NCBI GenBank assembly: GCA_000824785.1
Contig: CCNB01000034.1
Location: 172,779 to 236,778, forward strand
Length of the DNA: 64,000 nucleotides
Direction: 5' to 3'
From: Mesorhizobium plurifarium
GTDB taxonomy: Bacteria > Pseudomonadota > Alphaproteobacteria > Rhizobiales > Rhizobiaceae
Position numbers and translations under genes: made by a program. Positions 15,878-24,254 of this stretch are shown here, one piece after another; position 1 is the first letter of the stretch; each line of letters opens with the position of its first letter. The notes beneath the pieces were generated by a model that saw only the letters and a list, made by a program, of their open reading frames with translations, ran no database searches and was not told the DNA's origin.

Positions 15878-17236
15878 ATGTCTCATTCCGCCGCCGCTAA
15901 ACCAGCCACGGCCCGCAAATCCCCTGCCCTTGCCGGCATCGCACGCGTGCCGGGCGACAAGTCGATCTCGCACCGCTCCTTCATGTTCGGCGGCCTTGCC
16001 TCCGGCGAGACGCGCATCACCGGCCTGCTCGAAGGCGAGGACGTGATGCGCACCGGGGCCGCCATGAAGGCGATGGGCGCACATATCGAAAAGAAGGACG
16101 GCGAATGGGTGATCCGCGGCACCGGCAACGGCGCGCTGCTTGAGCCGGAAGGCCCGCTCGATTTCGGCAATGCCGGCACCGGCTCGCGCCTCACCATGGG
16201 CCTCGTCGGCACCTATGACATGGAGACGACCTTCGTCGGCGACGCCTCGCTCTCCGGCCGGCCGATGGGCCGCGTGCTCGACCCGCTGCGCCAGATGGGC
16301 GTGCAGGTGCTGAAAGCGGCGCCGGGCGACCGCATGCCGATCACGCTGCGCGGACCGAAGCACGCCGCACCCATCACCTATCGCGTGCCGATGGCGTCGG
16401 CCCAGGTGAAGTCGGCGGTCCTGCTTGCCGGCTTGAACACGCCGGGCATCACCACGGTGATCGAACCGGTGATGACGCGCGACCATACCGAAAAGATGCT
16501 GAAAGGTTTTGGCGCCAACCTGACCGTCGAGACCGATGAGCGCGGCGTGCGCCACATCTTCATCGAGGGCCAGGGCAAGCTCACCGGGCAGACGATCGCC
16601 GTGCCGGGCGATCCCTCGTCCGCCGGCTTCCCGCTGGTCGCGGCGCTGATCGTGCCGGGCTCGGACATTACAATCGAGAACGTGCTGATGAACCCGACCC
16701 GCACCGGGCTGCTGCTGACGCTGCAGGAAATGGGCGGGCGTATCGACATCCTCAACCCGCGCAATGCCGGCGGCGAGGACGTGGCGGACCTGCATGTGCG
16801 TTATTCAGAGCTGAAAGGCGTGGTGGTGCCGCCCGAGCGGGCGCCGTCGATGATCGACGAGTACCCGGTGCTGGCCGTGGCCGCGAGCTTCGCCGAGGGC
16901 GAGACGCTGATGCAGGGGCTGGAGGAATTGCGCGTCAAGGAATCCGACCGGCTCGCGGCGGTCGCCAACGGGCTCAAGCTCAACGGCGTCGACTGCACCG
17001 AGGGCGAGGCCTCGCTCGCCGTGCGCGGCAAGCCCGGCGGCAAGGGCCTGGGCGCTCACCCCAACGACCAGGACACAGTGGTGAAGACGCATCTCGATCA
17101 CCGCATCGCCATGAGCTTCCTGGTCATGGGGCTGGCGACGGAAAAGCCGGTGACCATCGACGACGCAAACATGATCGCGACGAGCTTTCCGGAATTCATG
17201 GGACTGATGAAGGGGCTGGGCGCGGAGATCGAGTGA
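15878..17236 (+). CDS. aroA: 3-phosphoshikimate 1-carboxyvinyltransferase (EPSP synthase, class II)
   Basis: Makes EPSP from shikimate 3-phosphate and phosphoenolpyruvate in the shikimate pathway, in the cytosol. The 452-residue protein matches the class II (Agrobacterium CP4-like) form: PGDKSISHRSFMFGGLASGE, then LDFGNAGTGSRLTMG, MASAQVKSAVLLAGLN, VMNPTRTGL-type NVLMNPTRTGL, and the C-terminal THLDHRIAMSFLVMGL. At the position equal to CP4 Ala100 this protein has Gly (GNAG), the common residue, so the tolerance of CP4 to glyphosate is not expected. The ATG at 15878 was chosen because the protein then begins MSHSAAAKP as CP4 begins MSHGASSRP. It is followed by cmk and rpsA. Confidence 0.96.
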   Translation: MSHSAAAKPATARKSPALAGIARVPGDKSISHRSFMFGGLASGETRITGLLEGEDVMRTGAAMKAMGAHIEKKDGEWVIRGTGNGALLEPEGPLDFGNAGTGSRLTMGLVGTYDMETTFVGDASLSGRPMGRVLDPLRQMGVQVLKAAPGDRMPITLRGPKHAAPITYRVPMASAQVKSAVLLAGLNTPGITTVIEPVMTRDHTEKMLKGFGANLTVETDERGVRHIFIEGQGKLTGQTIAVPGDPSSAGFPLVAALIVPGSDITIENVLMNPTRTGLLLTLQEMGGRIDILNPRNAGGEDVADLHVRYSELKGVVVPPERAPSMIDEYPVLAVAASFAEGETLMQGLEELRVKESDRLAAVANGLKLNGVDCTEGEASLAVRGKPGGKGLGAHPNDQDTVVKTHLDHRIAMSFLVMGLATEKPVTIDDANMIATSFPEFMGLMKGLGAEIE

Positions 17237-17277
17237 CGGGGATGGATTGGAGCCGAACTGAGATTCTGGCGGGACAG

Positions 17278-17324
17278 CACCCCTCTCTGTCCTGCCGGAC
17301 TGTCCGGCAGGACAGAGAGGGGTG
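17278..17324. repeat. Perfect 23-bp inverted repeat between aroA and cmk
   Basis: Arms at 17278-17300 and 17302-17324 are exact reverse complements with a single T between them; the inner part reads CTGCCGGACTGTCCGGCAG. No T-tract follows, so it is not a standard terminator. It could be a dispersed palindromic element, an attenuator hairpin in the aroA-cmk transcript, or an RNA-processing site. Confidence 0.9.
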
Positions 17325-17390
17325 TGAAGGAACGCGGCGCTTGTCTTATTCATCGCGTTCATTGCGCCTTTCGATTGTGTCGGCTCGCCC

Positions 17391-18041
17391 ATGAGCATCC
17401 CCTTCACCATTGCCATCGACGGACCCGCAGGCGCCGGCAAGGGCACGCTGGCCCGCCGGCTCGCCGACCACTACCGGCTGAACCTGCTCGACACCGGCCT
17501 CACCTACCGCGCCGTAGCCCACAAGCTGCTGGAACTCGGCCTGCCGCTCGACAATGTCTCGGCGGCGGAAACTGCGGCGCGCCAGGTCGATCTCTCGAAC
17601 CTCGACCGTACAGTGCTTTCGGCGCATGCGGTGGGCGAGGCGGCCTCCAAGGTCGCGGTCATTCCCACTGTCCGGCGCATCCTGGTCGAGAAGCAGCGGG
17701 TCTTTGCCAAGGCGCCGCCGGGCACCGTGCTGGACGGCCGCGACATCGGCACGGTGGTCTGTCCCGACGCCGACATCAAGCTCTATGTCACGGCGAGCGC
17801 CGAGGTGCGTGCCCGGCGCCGGCTGGCCGAGATCGAGAGCATGGGCGGCAGCGCCGACTTCGCCACCATCCTCGCCGACATCGAGCGGCGCGACGAACGC
17901 GACATGGGCCGCGCCGACTCGCCGTTGAAGCCGGCGGCGGACGCGCACTTGCTTGATACCAGCGAAATGGCTATAGAGGCCGCGTTTCTGGCGGCGATGG
18001 CGATCGTTGACGAGGCCCTTGCCAAGAGAAACAAGGCCTGA
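17391..18041 (+). CDS. cmk: Cytidylate kinase
   Basis: Phosphorylates CMP and dCMP with ATP, feeding nucleotide and membrane-lipid precursors. The 216-residue length is normal. The Walker A loop is IDGPAGAGKGTLARRLA (residues 9-25), the CMP-binding region LDTGLTYRAVA follows, and VLDGRDIGTVVCPDADIKLYV and RRDERDMGR carry further substrate-binding Arg and Asp residues. The ATG at 17391 gives the usual MSIPFTIAIDGP start. It lies between aroA and rpsA, the conserved order in the order Hyphomicrobiales. Confidence 0.96.
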   Translation: MSIPFTIAIDGPAGAGKGTLARRLADHYRLNLLDTGLTYRAVAHKLLELGLPLDNVSAAETAARQVDLSNLDRTVLSAHAVGEAASKVAVIPTVRRILVEKQRVFAKAPPGTVLDGRDIGTVVCPDADIKLYVTASAEVRARRRLAEIESMGGSADFATILADIERRDERDMGRADSPLKPAADAHLLDTSEMAIEAAFLAAMAIVDEALAKRNKA

Positions 18042-18236
18042 TCAGGCGTTTTCGGTTGCCGTTGGCGGCGAAAATACCCATATCGGGCACGAACCAGCCT
18101 GCCAGCATTCTTCATGCGCCGGACTTGCCGCTCAGATAGCGGCCAAGGGCTCTTCAGCCCGGAACGCCGGCAGGCTCACGCAACGCTAACCCACGGCGCC
18201 CGCTCCGCCAGCGCGCGGAGCATTCCAGGAGAAACA

Positions 18237-19934
18237 ATGTCAGTAGCTAATCCGTCTCGCGACGATTTCGCGAGCATGCTCGAAGAATCATTCACCGCCG
18301 GCCATTCCGGCGAGGGCCAGGTTGTCCGGGGCACGATCACCGCGATCGAAAAGGACATGGCCATTATCGACGTCGGCCTCAAGGTCGAAGGCCGCGTGCC
18401 GCTGAAGGAATTCGGCGCCAAGGGCAAGGACTCCTCCCTCAAGGTCGGCGACACCGTCGAAGTCTATGTCGAGCGCATCGAGAACGCGCTTGGCGAAGCC
18501 ATGCTGTCGCGCGAGAAGGCTCGCCGCGAGGAGAGCTGGGTGCGCCTCGAGGAGAAGTTCACCAAGGGTGAGCGCGTCGAAGGCGTCATCTTCAACCAGG
18601 TCAAGGGCGGCTTCACCGTCGACCTCGACGGCGCCGTGGCGTTCCTGCCGCGCAGCCAGGTCGATATCCGCCCGATCCGCGACGTCACCCCGCTGATGCA
18701 CAACCCGCAGCCCTTCGAGATCCTCAAGATGGATCGCCGCCGCGGCAACATCGTGGTGTCGCGCCGCACCGTGCTCGAGGAGAGCCGCGCCGAGCAGCGT
18801 TCGGAAATCGTGCAGAACCTCGAAGAAGGCCAGGTGGTCGAAGGCGTGGTCAAGAACATCACCGATTACGGTGCGTTCGTCGACCTCGGCGGCATCGACG
18901 GCCTGCTGCATGTCACCGACATGGCATGGCGCCGCGTCAACCATCCGACCGAGATCCTCAACATCGGCCAGACGGTCAAGGTGCAGATCATCCGCATCAA
19001 CCAGGAAACCCACCGCATCTCGCTCGGCATGAAGCAGCTCGAGTCGGATCCGTGGTCGGATATCGGCACCAAGTTCCCGATCGGCAAGAAGATCAAGGGC
19101 ACCGTCACCAACATCACCGACTACGGCGCGTTCGTCGAGCTGGAGCCGGGCATCGAGGGCCTCATCCACGTTTCGGAAATGTCGTGGACGAAGAAGAACG
19201 TGCACCCCGGCAAGATCCTGTCGACAACGCAGGAGGTCGACGTGGTCGTGCTCGAGGTCGATCCGGCCAAGCGCCGTATCTCGCTCGGTCTCAAGCAGAC
19301 GCTGGAGAACCCGTGGGAAGCCTTCGCGCGCAACCATCCGGTCGGCAGCCAGGTCGAGGGCGAGGTCAAGAACAAGACCGAGTTCGGCCTGTTCATCGGC
19401 CTGGAAGGCGACGTGGACGGCATGGTGCACCTCTCCGACCTCGACTGGACCCGTCCGGGCGAGCAGGTCATCGAAGAGTACAATCGCGGCGACATGGTCA
19501 AGGCGCAGGTGCTCGACGTCGACATCGAGAAGGAGCGCATCTCGCTCGGCATCAAGCAGCTGGCCCGTGACACGGTCGGCGAAGCGGCCAACAGCGGCGA
19601 GCTGCGCAAGAACGCCGTCGTCACCTGCGAGGTCATCGGCGTGAAGGATGGCGGTCTGGACGTGCGGCTGGTCGACAGCGGCATCGAGACCTTCATCAAG
19701 CGTTCCGACCTCTCGCGCGACCGCGACGAGCAGCGCCCCGAGCGCTTCACCGTCGGCCAGAAGGTCGACGCCCGCGTCATCGCCTTCGACAAGAAGACCC
19801 GCAAGCTGCAGGTCTCGATCAAGGCGCTGGAAATCGCCGAGGAGAAGGAAGCGGTCGCCCAGTACGGCTCGACCGACTCCGGCGCGTCGCTCGGCGACAT
19901 CCTGGGCGCGGCGCTGAAGAAGCAGGGCAATTAA
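18237..19934 (+). CDS. rpsA: 30S ribosomal protein S1
   Basis: A 565-residue RNA-binding protein that helps mRNAs dock on the small ribosomal subunit. It has six S1 (OB-fold) repeats; the third to fifth are easy to see from repeated phrases: VKNITDYGAFVDLGGIDGLLH, then VTNITDYGAFVELEPGIEGL, then VKNKTEFGLFIGLEGDVDGM. The first two repeats are diverged, as in other S1 proteins that bind the ribosome. The ATG at 18237 has CAGGAG before it. A strong hairpin terminator follows at 19960-19993. Confidence 0.97.
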   Translation: MSVANPSRDDFASMLEESFTAGHSGEGQVVRGTITAIEKDMAIIDVGLKVEGRVPLKEFGAKGKDSSLKVGDTVEVYVERIENALGEAMLSREKARREESWVRLEEKFTKGERVEGVIFNQVKGGFTVDLDGAVAFLPRSQVDIRPIRDVTPLMHNPQPFEILKMDRRRGNIVVSRRTVLEESRAEQRSEIVQNLEEGQVVEGVVKNITDYGAFVDLGGIDGLLHVTDMAWRRVNHPTEILNIGQTVKVQIIRINQETHRISLGMKQLESDPWSDIGTKFPIGKKIKGTVTNITDYGAFVELEPGIEGLIHVSEMSWTKKNVHPGKILSTTQEVDVVVLEVDPAKRRISLGLKQTLENPWEAFARNHPVGSQVEGEVKNKTEFGLFIGLEGDVDGMVHLSDLDWTRPGEQVIEEYNRGDMVKAQVLDVDIEKERISLGIKQLARDTVGEAANSGELRKNAVVTCEVIGVKDGGLDVRLVDSGIETFIKRSDLSRDRDEQRPERFTVGQKVDARVIAFDKKTRKLQVSIKALEIAEEKEAVAQYGSTDSGASLGDILGAALKKQGN

Positions 19935-19959
19935 GCCAAGCCTCTTCCAGCCGAACAAC

Positions 19960-19993
19960 AAAAACCCCGCCGGAGCGATCCGGCGGGGTTTTT
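19960..19993 (+). terminator. Rho-independent terminator of the aroA-cmk-rpsA unit
   Basis: The stem AAAAACCCCGCCGG pairs with CCGGCGGGGTTTTT and closes on a GCGA tetraloop with an added A-T pair; a T-rich tail follows. It stands 26 bases after the rpsA stop. The A-tract on the other side means it may also act on minus-strand transcripts from the SDR gene. Confidence 0.9.
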
Positions 19994-20010
19994 CTTTGTC
20001 GGGATATCAA

Positions 20011-20060
20011 AGCAATTCCAGGAAAAGTGTCAGCGGTTTTCCGTCCGGAATTGCGTAAGA
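20011..20060. repeat. Dispersed palindromic repeat, copy 1 (partial)
   Basis: A 50-base segment with outer arms GCAATTCC/GGAATTGC and inner GGAAAA/TTTTCC that can fold as a hairpin. It is nearly identical to the first half of the element at 26011-26117; a diverged inverted copy occurs at 46516-46560. It sits downstream of the SDR gene and the rpsA terminator. Confidence 0.8.
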
Positions 20061-20073
20061 CAAGAGATAGCCG

Positions 20074-20781
20074 TCAGACGCGGCCGTAGAGCGGAACCAG
20101 CGTGCCGCTCATGGCCTGGTTGGCAGGCGAGGCGAGGTAGGCGATCGCTTCGGCCGCGGCCTCGAGGCTGACCCATTTGCTGAAATCGGCGTCCGGCATG
20201 CTGTCGCGATTGGCCTGCGTGTCGAGCGTCGAGGGGGCCACCGCATTGACCAGGATGCCCTTGTGTTTCAACTCCTCGGCCATCGCCACCGTCATTGCCG
20301 CGACCGCCGCCTTGCTCGCCGTATAGGCGACCATGCCCGAACCTTTGCGCGGCTCCAGCGCCGCCCGCGCGGTGACGTTGACGATGCGGCCGGCCGTGTT
20401 GGAGGCCAGCATCGAGCGCACCGCGGCGCGGCTGCACAGGAAGGCCGTGCGGGCGTTGGTGTCCATCATCTCGGCGAATGAGGCCGACTCGATCTTCTCG
20501 ACCGGGGCCATGGCAAAACCGCCGGCAAGATGGATCGAGGCCCAGAGCCCGGGCACCTGATGGTAGAAAGCTTCGACCTTGGCCGAATCCGACAGGTCGA
20601 CATTATGCGCCAGATGCACGCTGGCATGCGCCGCGTAAGGAAAATGCGGCGGGGCCGCCGCGTGGGCATTGGGCACGTGGCAGATCGCGCCTTGCTCCAG
20701 CAACCTGCCGACAACCGCGCCGCCGAGCGCCCCAGTGCCGCCCGTCACCACGACATGCCTGCCTTCAAGCGTTTCCGTCAT
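20074..20781 (-). CDS. Short-chain dehydrogenase/reductase (SDR)
   Basis: A 235-residue NAD(P)-dependent oxidoreductase. The cofactor loop is TGGTGALGGAV (residues 14-24), the mid motif is HLAGGFAM where NNAG is more usual, and YTASKAAVAAMTVAMAEEL carries catalytic Tyr and Lys. The catalytic Ser is normally in a motif ahead of Tyr; here NVTARAALEP has Thr/Ala at that place, so classical activity is less certain. It lies 184 bases after the ThDP enzyme gene on the same strand and may be a separate unit. The substrate is not known. Confidence 0.82.
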   Translation of the reverse strand: MTETLEGRHVVVTGGTGALGGAVVGRLLEQGAICHVPNAHAAAPPHFPYAAHASVHLAHNVDLSDSAKVEAFYHQVPGLWASIHLAGGFAMAPVEKIESASFAEMMDTNARTAFLCSRAAVRSMLASNTAGRIVNVTARAALEPRKGSGMVAYTASKAAVAAMTVAMAEELKHKGILVNAVAPSTLDTQANRDSMPDADFSKWVSLEAAAEAIAYLASPANQAMSGTLVPLYGRV

Positions 20782-20965
20782 ACTTTGACCGCTCCTGTCA
20801 TATTTTTATGATTATATCTTGGGTTATGCCGCCCCAGGCTCGAACGTCGCGCCTTTCGCGCTGTCACTCAATTGAAATATCGACATGGCTGGCGCAGCGT
20901 CTTTGCATGCGTCGGACCACGGCGGGCGACGCCAATTACCGGGCGGCGCATGGTCCAAACAACGG

Positions 20966-22546
20966 TCAGTCGACGGTGATCTCGATGACGCGCGGCTTGG
21001 CCGCCGCGCGCGCGCGCTTCAGCGCCTCGGCAAGACCGCCAACCCCGGTCAAGCGCTCGGCCCCGATGCCGTAGGCCTCGGCGAGCTTGCAGAAATCCGG
21101 CGGCGCCGGCGACACGCCGACCGGCTCGACGCCGACATCGAGCATCGAGGTCTCGATCTCGCGATAGCCGCGATTGTTCCAGACGACGAAGATCACCGGC
21201 GTTTCGGCATCGAGCGCGGCGCCGATCTCCGGCAGGGTGAACTGGAAGCCGCCATCGCCGGTGAGGCACACCACGGGCGCTTGCGGAACGGCGAGTGCCG
21301 CGCCGATCGCCGCCGGCGGACCGTAGCCCAGCGCACCGAAACCGGTCGCGGCGTTGAACCAGCCGCCGGGACGGTCGTGGTCGTAATAGAGGTTGGCGGC
21401 GTAGATCGGCTGGGTCGAGTCGCCGACGATGATGGCGCCCGGCAGCGCGTCGCGGATCATCTCCACGGCATGAACCTGCGCCAGGTACTCGGGCTTCAGC
21501 TCGGCCCGCGCTGCCTTCCGCGCGGCGGCCGCGCGGGCTTCGCCGTCTTTGGCTGCAGGATGACCCGGCCCGATTGCCGTGAGCAAAGCCTCGATGCCTT
21601 CGGCGCAATCGGCCTGGATGCCGACCGTCAGCGGCCGGCGCGCGATCTGGTCGGCGCCGATATCGATGCGGATCAGGTTCCTGGGCAGCACGAAGCCGCC
21701 GTCGCCATAACCGTCATAATCGGTCGGGCCGAACTCGGTGCCGGCGGCGATCACCAGATCGGCGTCCGCCATCAGCGCGCGCACGGCCTTCAGACTTGGG
21801 CTGGCCGGCACACAGAGCGGATGGCCATGCAGCAGGCCGCGCGCATTGGCGGTCTCGACGACCGGCGCGCCAAGCGTCTCGGCCAGACGCCGCAGCGCCG
21901 CGTCGGCCTTCCTGGCGCCGCCGCCCGAAAGGATCAGCGGCCGGCGCGCGGCCGTGATGAGCTTCGCCGCTTCGGCGACCGCCGCGGCATCCGGGGCAGG
22001 CGGCGCGGCATTGCTCAGCGCCGCCGCTATGCCGTCGGCGGGCTTCACCATGACATCGGTGGGAATCTCGATATGGACCGGACCCGGGCGTGAGGAAGTG
22101 AAAACGGCGAAGGCGCGGGCGAGCGCGCCCGGCAGTTGGCTAGCCTCGATGACACGCTCGGAAGACAGCGCGACCTTTTCCATCATGCCGCGCTGGTCGG
22201 GCAGCTCATGCAGGAAGCCCAGCCCCTTGCCCAGCGTATCGGTGGCGTTGACGCCGGAGATGACCAGCATCGGCACCGAATCGGCGCGCGCCTGGCCCAT
22301 GGCGGTGATGGTGTTGGTCAGCCCCGGCCCGGTGATGACGAAGGCGACGCCCGGCCGGCCGCCGGCGCGCGCATAGCCGTCGGCCATGAAGCCGGCTCCC
22401 TGCTCGTGGCGCGGCGTAACATGGCGGATCTTCGAGCGCGCCAGACCGCGATAGAGCTCGACCGTATGCACGCCCGGAATGCCGAAGACGGTATCGACGC
22501 CATGCGCTTCGAGCAAGGTGATCAGCGCTTCGCCGACGGTGGTCAT
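20966..22546 (-). CDS. Thiamine pyrophosphate enzyme, 5-guanidino-2-oxopentanoate decarboxylase (AruI)-like
   Basis: A 526-residue ThDP-dependent enzyme of the acetolactate-synthase superfamily. The catalytic Glu that activates the cofactor is E48 in TPRHEQGAGFMADGYA; the ThDP/magnesium motif is GDGGFQFTLPEIGAAL with VVWNN about 28 residues later. It lacks the neighbours of true acetolactate synthase (no ilvN). Related rhizobial proteins resemble AruI, which decarboxylates 2-ketoarginine. The ATG at 22546 overlaps the TetR stop as ATGA, and TetR is coupled in the same way to a dimethylargininase-family gene; both facts support guanidino-compound catabolism. Superfamily is certain; the AruI assignment is moderate. 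Confidence 0.75.
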   Translation of the reverse strand: MTTVGEALITLLEAHGVDTVFGIPGVHTVELYRGLARSKIRHVTPRHEQGAGFMADGYARAGGRPGVAFVITGPGLTNTITAMGQARADSVPMLVISGVNATDTLGKGLGFLHELPDQRGMMEKVALSSERVIEASQLPGALARAFAVFTSSRPGPVHIEIPTDVMVKPADGIAAALSNAAPPAPDAAAVAEAAKLITAARRPLILSGGGARKADAALRRLAETLGAPVVETANARGLLHGHPLCVPASPSLKAVRALMADADLVIAAGTEFGPTDYDGYGDGGFVLPRNLIRIDIGADQIARRPLTVGIQADCAEGIEALLTAIGPGHPAAKDGEARAAAARKAARAELKPEYLAQVHAVEMIRDALPGAIIVGDSTQPIYAANLYYDHDRPGGWFNAATGFGALGYGPPAAIGAALAVPQAPVVCLTGDGGFQFTLPEIGAALDAETPVIFVVWNNRGYREIETSMLDVGVEPVGVSPAPPDFCKLAEAYGIGAERLTGVGGLAEALKRARAAAKPRVIEITVD

Positions 22547-23184
22547 TGATCTTCTCCCCTTTCCTGCGCGAGGCCGAGCTCGGCCTCGACGGCCTTGATG
22601 CCGATCGCCGCCAATTCGCCGGGCGAGAACATCTCGCCGGCCAGGCAGCCTTCGATCCAGAGCCCGTCGATGATCGCGTTGATGGCGATGGCATGATGGC
22701 GCAGCTCGGCCGCGTCCGGCTTGCGCTGCTCGGCGGCCAGCACCTCGGCCACGACCGTCTCCACCTCGTTGCGAAAGCCGAGATAGCCTTCGCGATGGGC
22801 GCGGGCGAGCGTCGGATCCGCGCCGGCGCGGCCGATGAAGGTCGCCCAGAGCGAGAACACCCGCTGGTCGATGATCGGCGCATTGAGATTGGCTGTGACG
22901 AAGGCGGCAAGGCGCTGGCGCGGCGAGGCATCTTCCATGGCCAATGCCGCTTTCGCCTGCTCGGTCATGCGGCTCATCAATGCTGCATAGGCCTCCTGCA
23001 GCAAATCTTCCTTGCCGGGGAAATAGTGCCGGATCAGCCCGGCGGTGACGCCGGCGCGCAAGGCGATGGTGCGCACGGTGGCGCCCTCGAGGCCGTGTTC
23101 GGCCACGCTGTCCAGGGTGGCATCGATCAGATCCTGCCGCCGCCGCTCCTCACCCTCGCGGCGGAACTTGCGGCGCGCATTCAT
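22543..23184 (-). CDS. TetR/AcrR-family regulator (BetI-like)
   Basis: A 213-residue DNA-binding protein. The helix-turn-helix is in residues 17-60: RRQDLIDATLDSVAEHGLEG, then TVRTIALRAGVTAGLIRHYFPGKEDLLQ, very like BetI. The C-terminal ligand domain has AFVTANLNAPIIDQRVFSLW. The ATG at 23184 overlaps the upstream stop by four bases. It is co-translated with the hydrolase and decarboxylase, so it probably regulates this operon and the divergent importer; a CACTTGC/GCAAGTG inverted repeat at 24109-24133 is a candidate operator. The effector is probably an amino acid or guanidino compound. Confidence 0.88.
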   Translation of the reverse strand: MNARRKFRREGEERRRQDLIDATLDSVAEHGLEGATVRTIALRAGVTAGLIRHYFPGKEDLLQEAYAALMSRMTEQAKAALAMEDASPRQRLAAFVTANLNAPIIDQRVFSLWATFIGRAGADPTLARAHREGYLGFRNEVETVVAEVLAAEQRKPDAAELRHHAIAINAIIDGLWIEGCLAGEMFSPGELAAIGIKAVEAELGLAQERGEDQ

Positions 23185-24053
23185 TGGCGCAGGATCGGCC
23201 GCGTCAGGCATGTCGGGCCGCCTTCGCAGGCGATGCAGAGCGCATCCGCCTCGAAGATTTCGACCGTGCAGCCGGCGGCTTCCATGGCAGCTTTGGTCCT
23301 GGGAAAGCCAGCCACGGCGATGACCTTGTGCGGGCTGGTCGGCAGCACGTTCAGGCTGAGGCCATTGGAGGCGGCGAACTCTTGCGGGTCGCCTTCGACC
23401 AGGCGGATGCCGCGCCCCTTCAGCATCTGGTAGAACGGGGCCGGCAACAGCGGCGAATAGACCAGCGCAAGGTCGTCGGCCAACGGGCTGATCACCGACA
23501 TCAGATGCAGGCATGCCTCTTCGCCCTGCCAGAGCGGCAGATCGAAACCGTAGACGGAAATGCCGAGCGGCGTCAGCAGGTTGGCAACCTGCTGGATGCC
23601 TTCCTGGTTGGTGCGCACGCCGCGCCCGATCGCCAGCGTGCGGGCATCCAGCCATACACAGTCGCCGCCTTCGACCTGGCCGGGCGCCTCGACGCGGCCG
23701 AGGATCGGAATGCCCAGGCTTCTGTAGGTTTCCTCATGCAGCGAGGGCTCCTTGGCGCGCAAGGGCTTGCCCATGGACAGGATCAGCGCGCCACGGTCGG
23801 TCATCAACGACGGGTCATGCGTGAACACCGAATCCGAAAGGCCGTCGGCCTTGTCCTCGATCCATTCGATTTCGGCGCCGGAAGCCGCCACGAGCTCGGC
23901 AAGGAGCGCATGCTGCGCGGCAGCTTTCGCCGGGTTGAACCCCGGGCCATAGTGCCATTGAGCCCTGTCGGCGTCGCGCATGGCGTTGGCCGCCGAACGC
24001 ATCAGCACGCGCCGCAGCGGCGCCGCCATGGACTGTGATCCGAAAGCGCTCAT
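23181..24053 (-). CDS. Dimethylargininase (DDAH)-family guanidino hydrolase
   Basis: A 290-residue protein of the guanidine-modifying superfamily (DDAH, arginine deiminase). The family's catalytic pieces are present: EGGD at residues 128-131, His183 in CLHLMSV, and a nucleophilic Cys282 in CEGGPTCLTRP near the C-terminus; HDPSLMTDRG is the substrate-gating region. DDAH cleaves N-methylated arginines to citrulline and a methylamine; related enzymes act on arginine or agmatine. The ATG at 24053 follows GGAAGGG. It starts the minus-strand operon and faces an amino-acid ABC importer across 201 bases. Substrate choice within the family is open. Confidence 0.82.
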   Translation of the reverse strand: MSAFGSQSMAAPLRRVLMRSAANAMRDADRAQWHYGPGFNPAKAAAQHALLAELVAASGAEIEWIEDKADGLSDSVFTHDPSLMTDRGALILSMGKPLRAKEPSLHEETYRSLGIPILGRVEAPGQVEGGDCVWLDARTLAIGRGVRTNQEGIQQVANLLTPLGISVYGFDLPLWQGEEACLHLMSVISPLADDLALVYSPLLPAPFYQMLKGRGIRLVEGDPQEFAASNGLSLNVLPTSPHKVIAVAGFPRTKAAMEAAGCTVEIFEADALCIACEGGPTCLTRPILRQ

Positions 24054-24108
24054 CGATGCCCTTCCAAGATGAAAAAAAGCGAAAAAATTTCATGAGAGGC
24101 TATTTATA

Positions 24109-24133
24109 CACTTGCACAACAACGCCGCAAGTG
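24109..24133. promoter_or_regulatory. Inverted repeat in divergent promoter region (candidate TetR site)
   Basis: CACTTGC at 24109-24115 and GCAAGTG at 24127-24133 form a perfect 7-base inverted repeat with an 11-base spacer. It lies in the 201-base gap between the hydrolase operon and the importer genes, in an AT-richer stretch. The TetR protein encoded at 22543-23184 is the obvious candidate to bind. Confidence 0.5.
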
Positions 24134-24254
24134 CCGTAATGAGCGGGATTGACGGGCTCGCGCTGTCGAGTCCATGCTGAAGCTCGGAGCGGGTATTACA
24201 GCGTATGTTGGTTAGCCGGATGGACGTTCGACGAACTGCCTTCGAGGTCGCCCG

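Noticed and set aside
15878..17236. Glyphosate-tolerant EPSP synthase
   Set aside because: Overall CP4 similarity is high, but the key position is Gly rather than Ala, so tolerance of the CP4 type is not predicted.
18288..19961. A 557-codon frame antisense to rpsA
   Set aside because: Shadow of the S1 repeats; its repeated Asp/Leu/Val pattern comes from the complement of those repeats.
20966..22546. Acetolactate synthase large subunit for branched-chain amino acids
   Set aside because: No regulatory subunit gene adjoins it and the context is guanidino catabolism; superfamily similarity alone is not enough.
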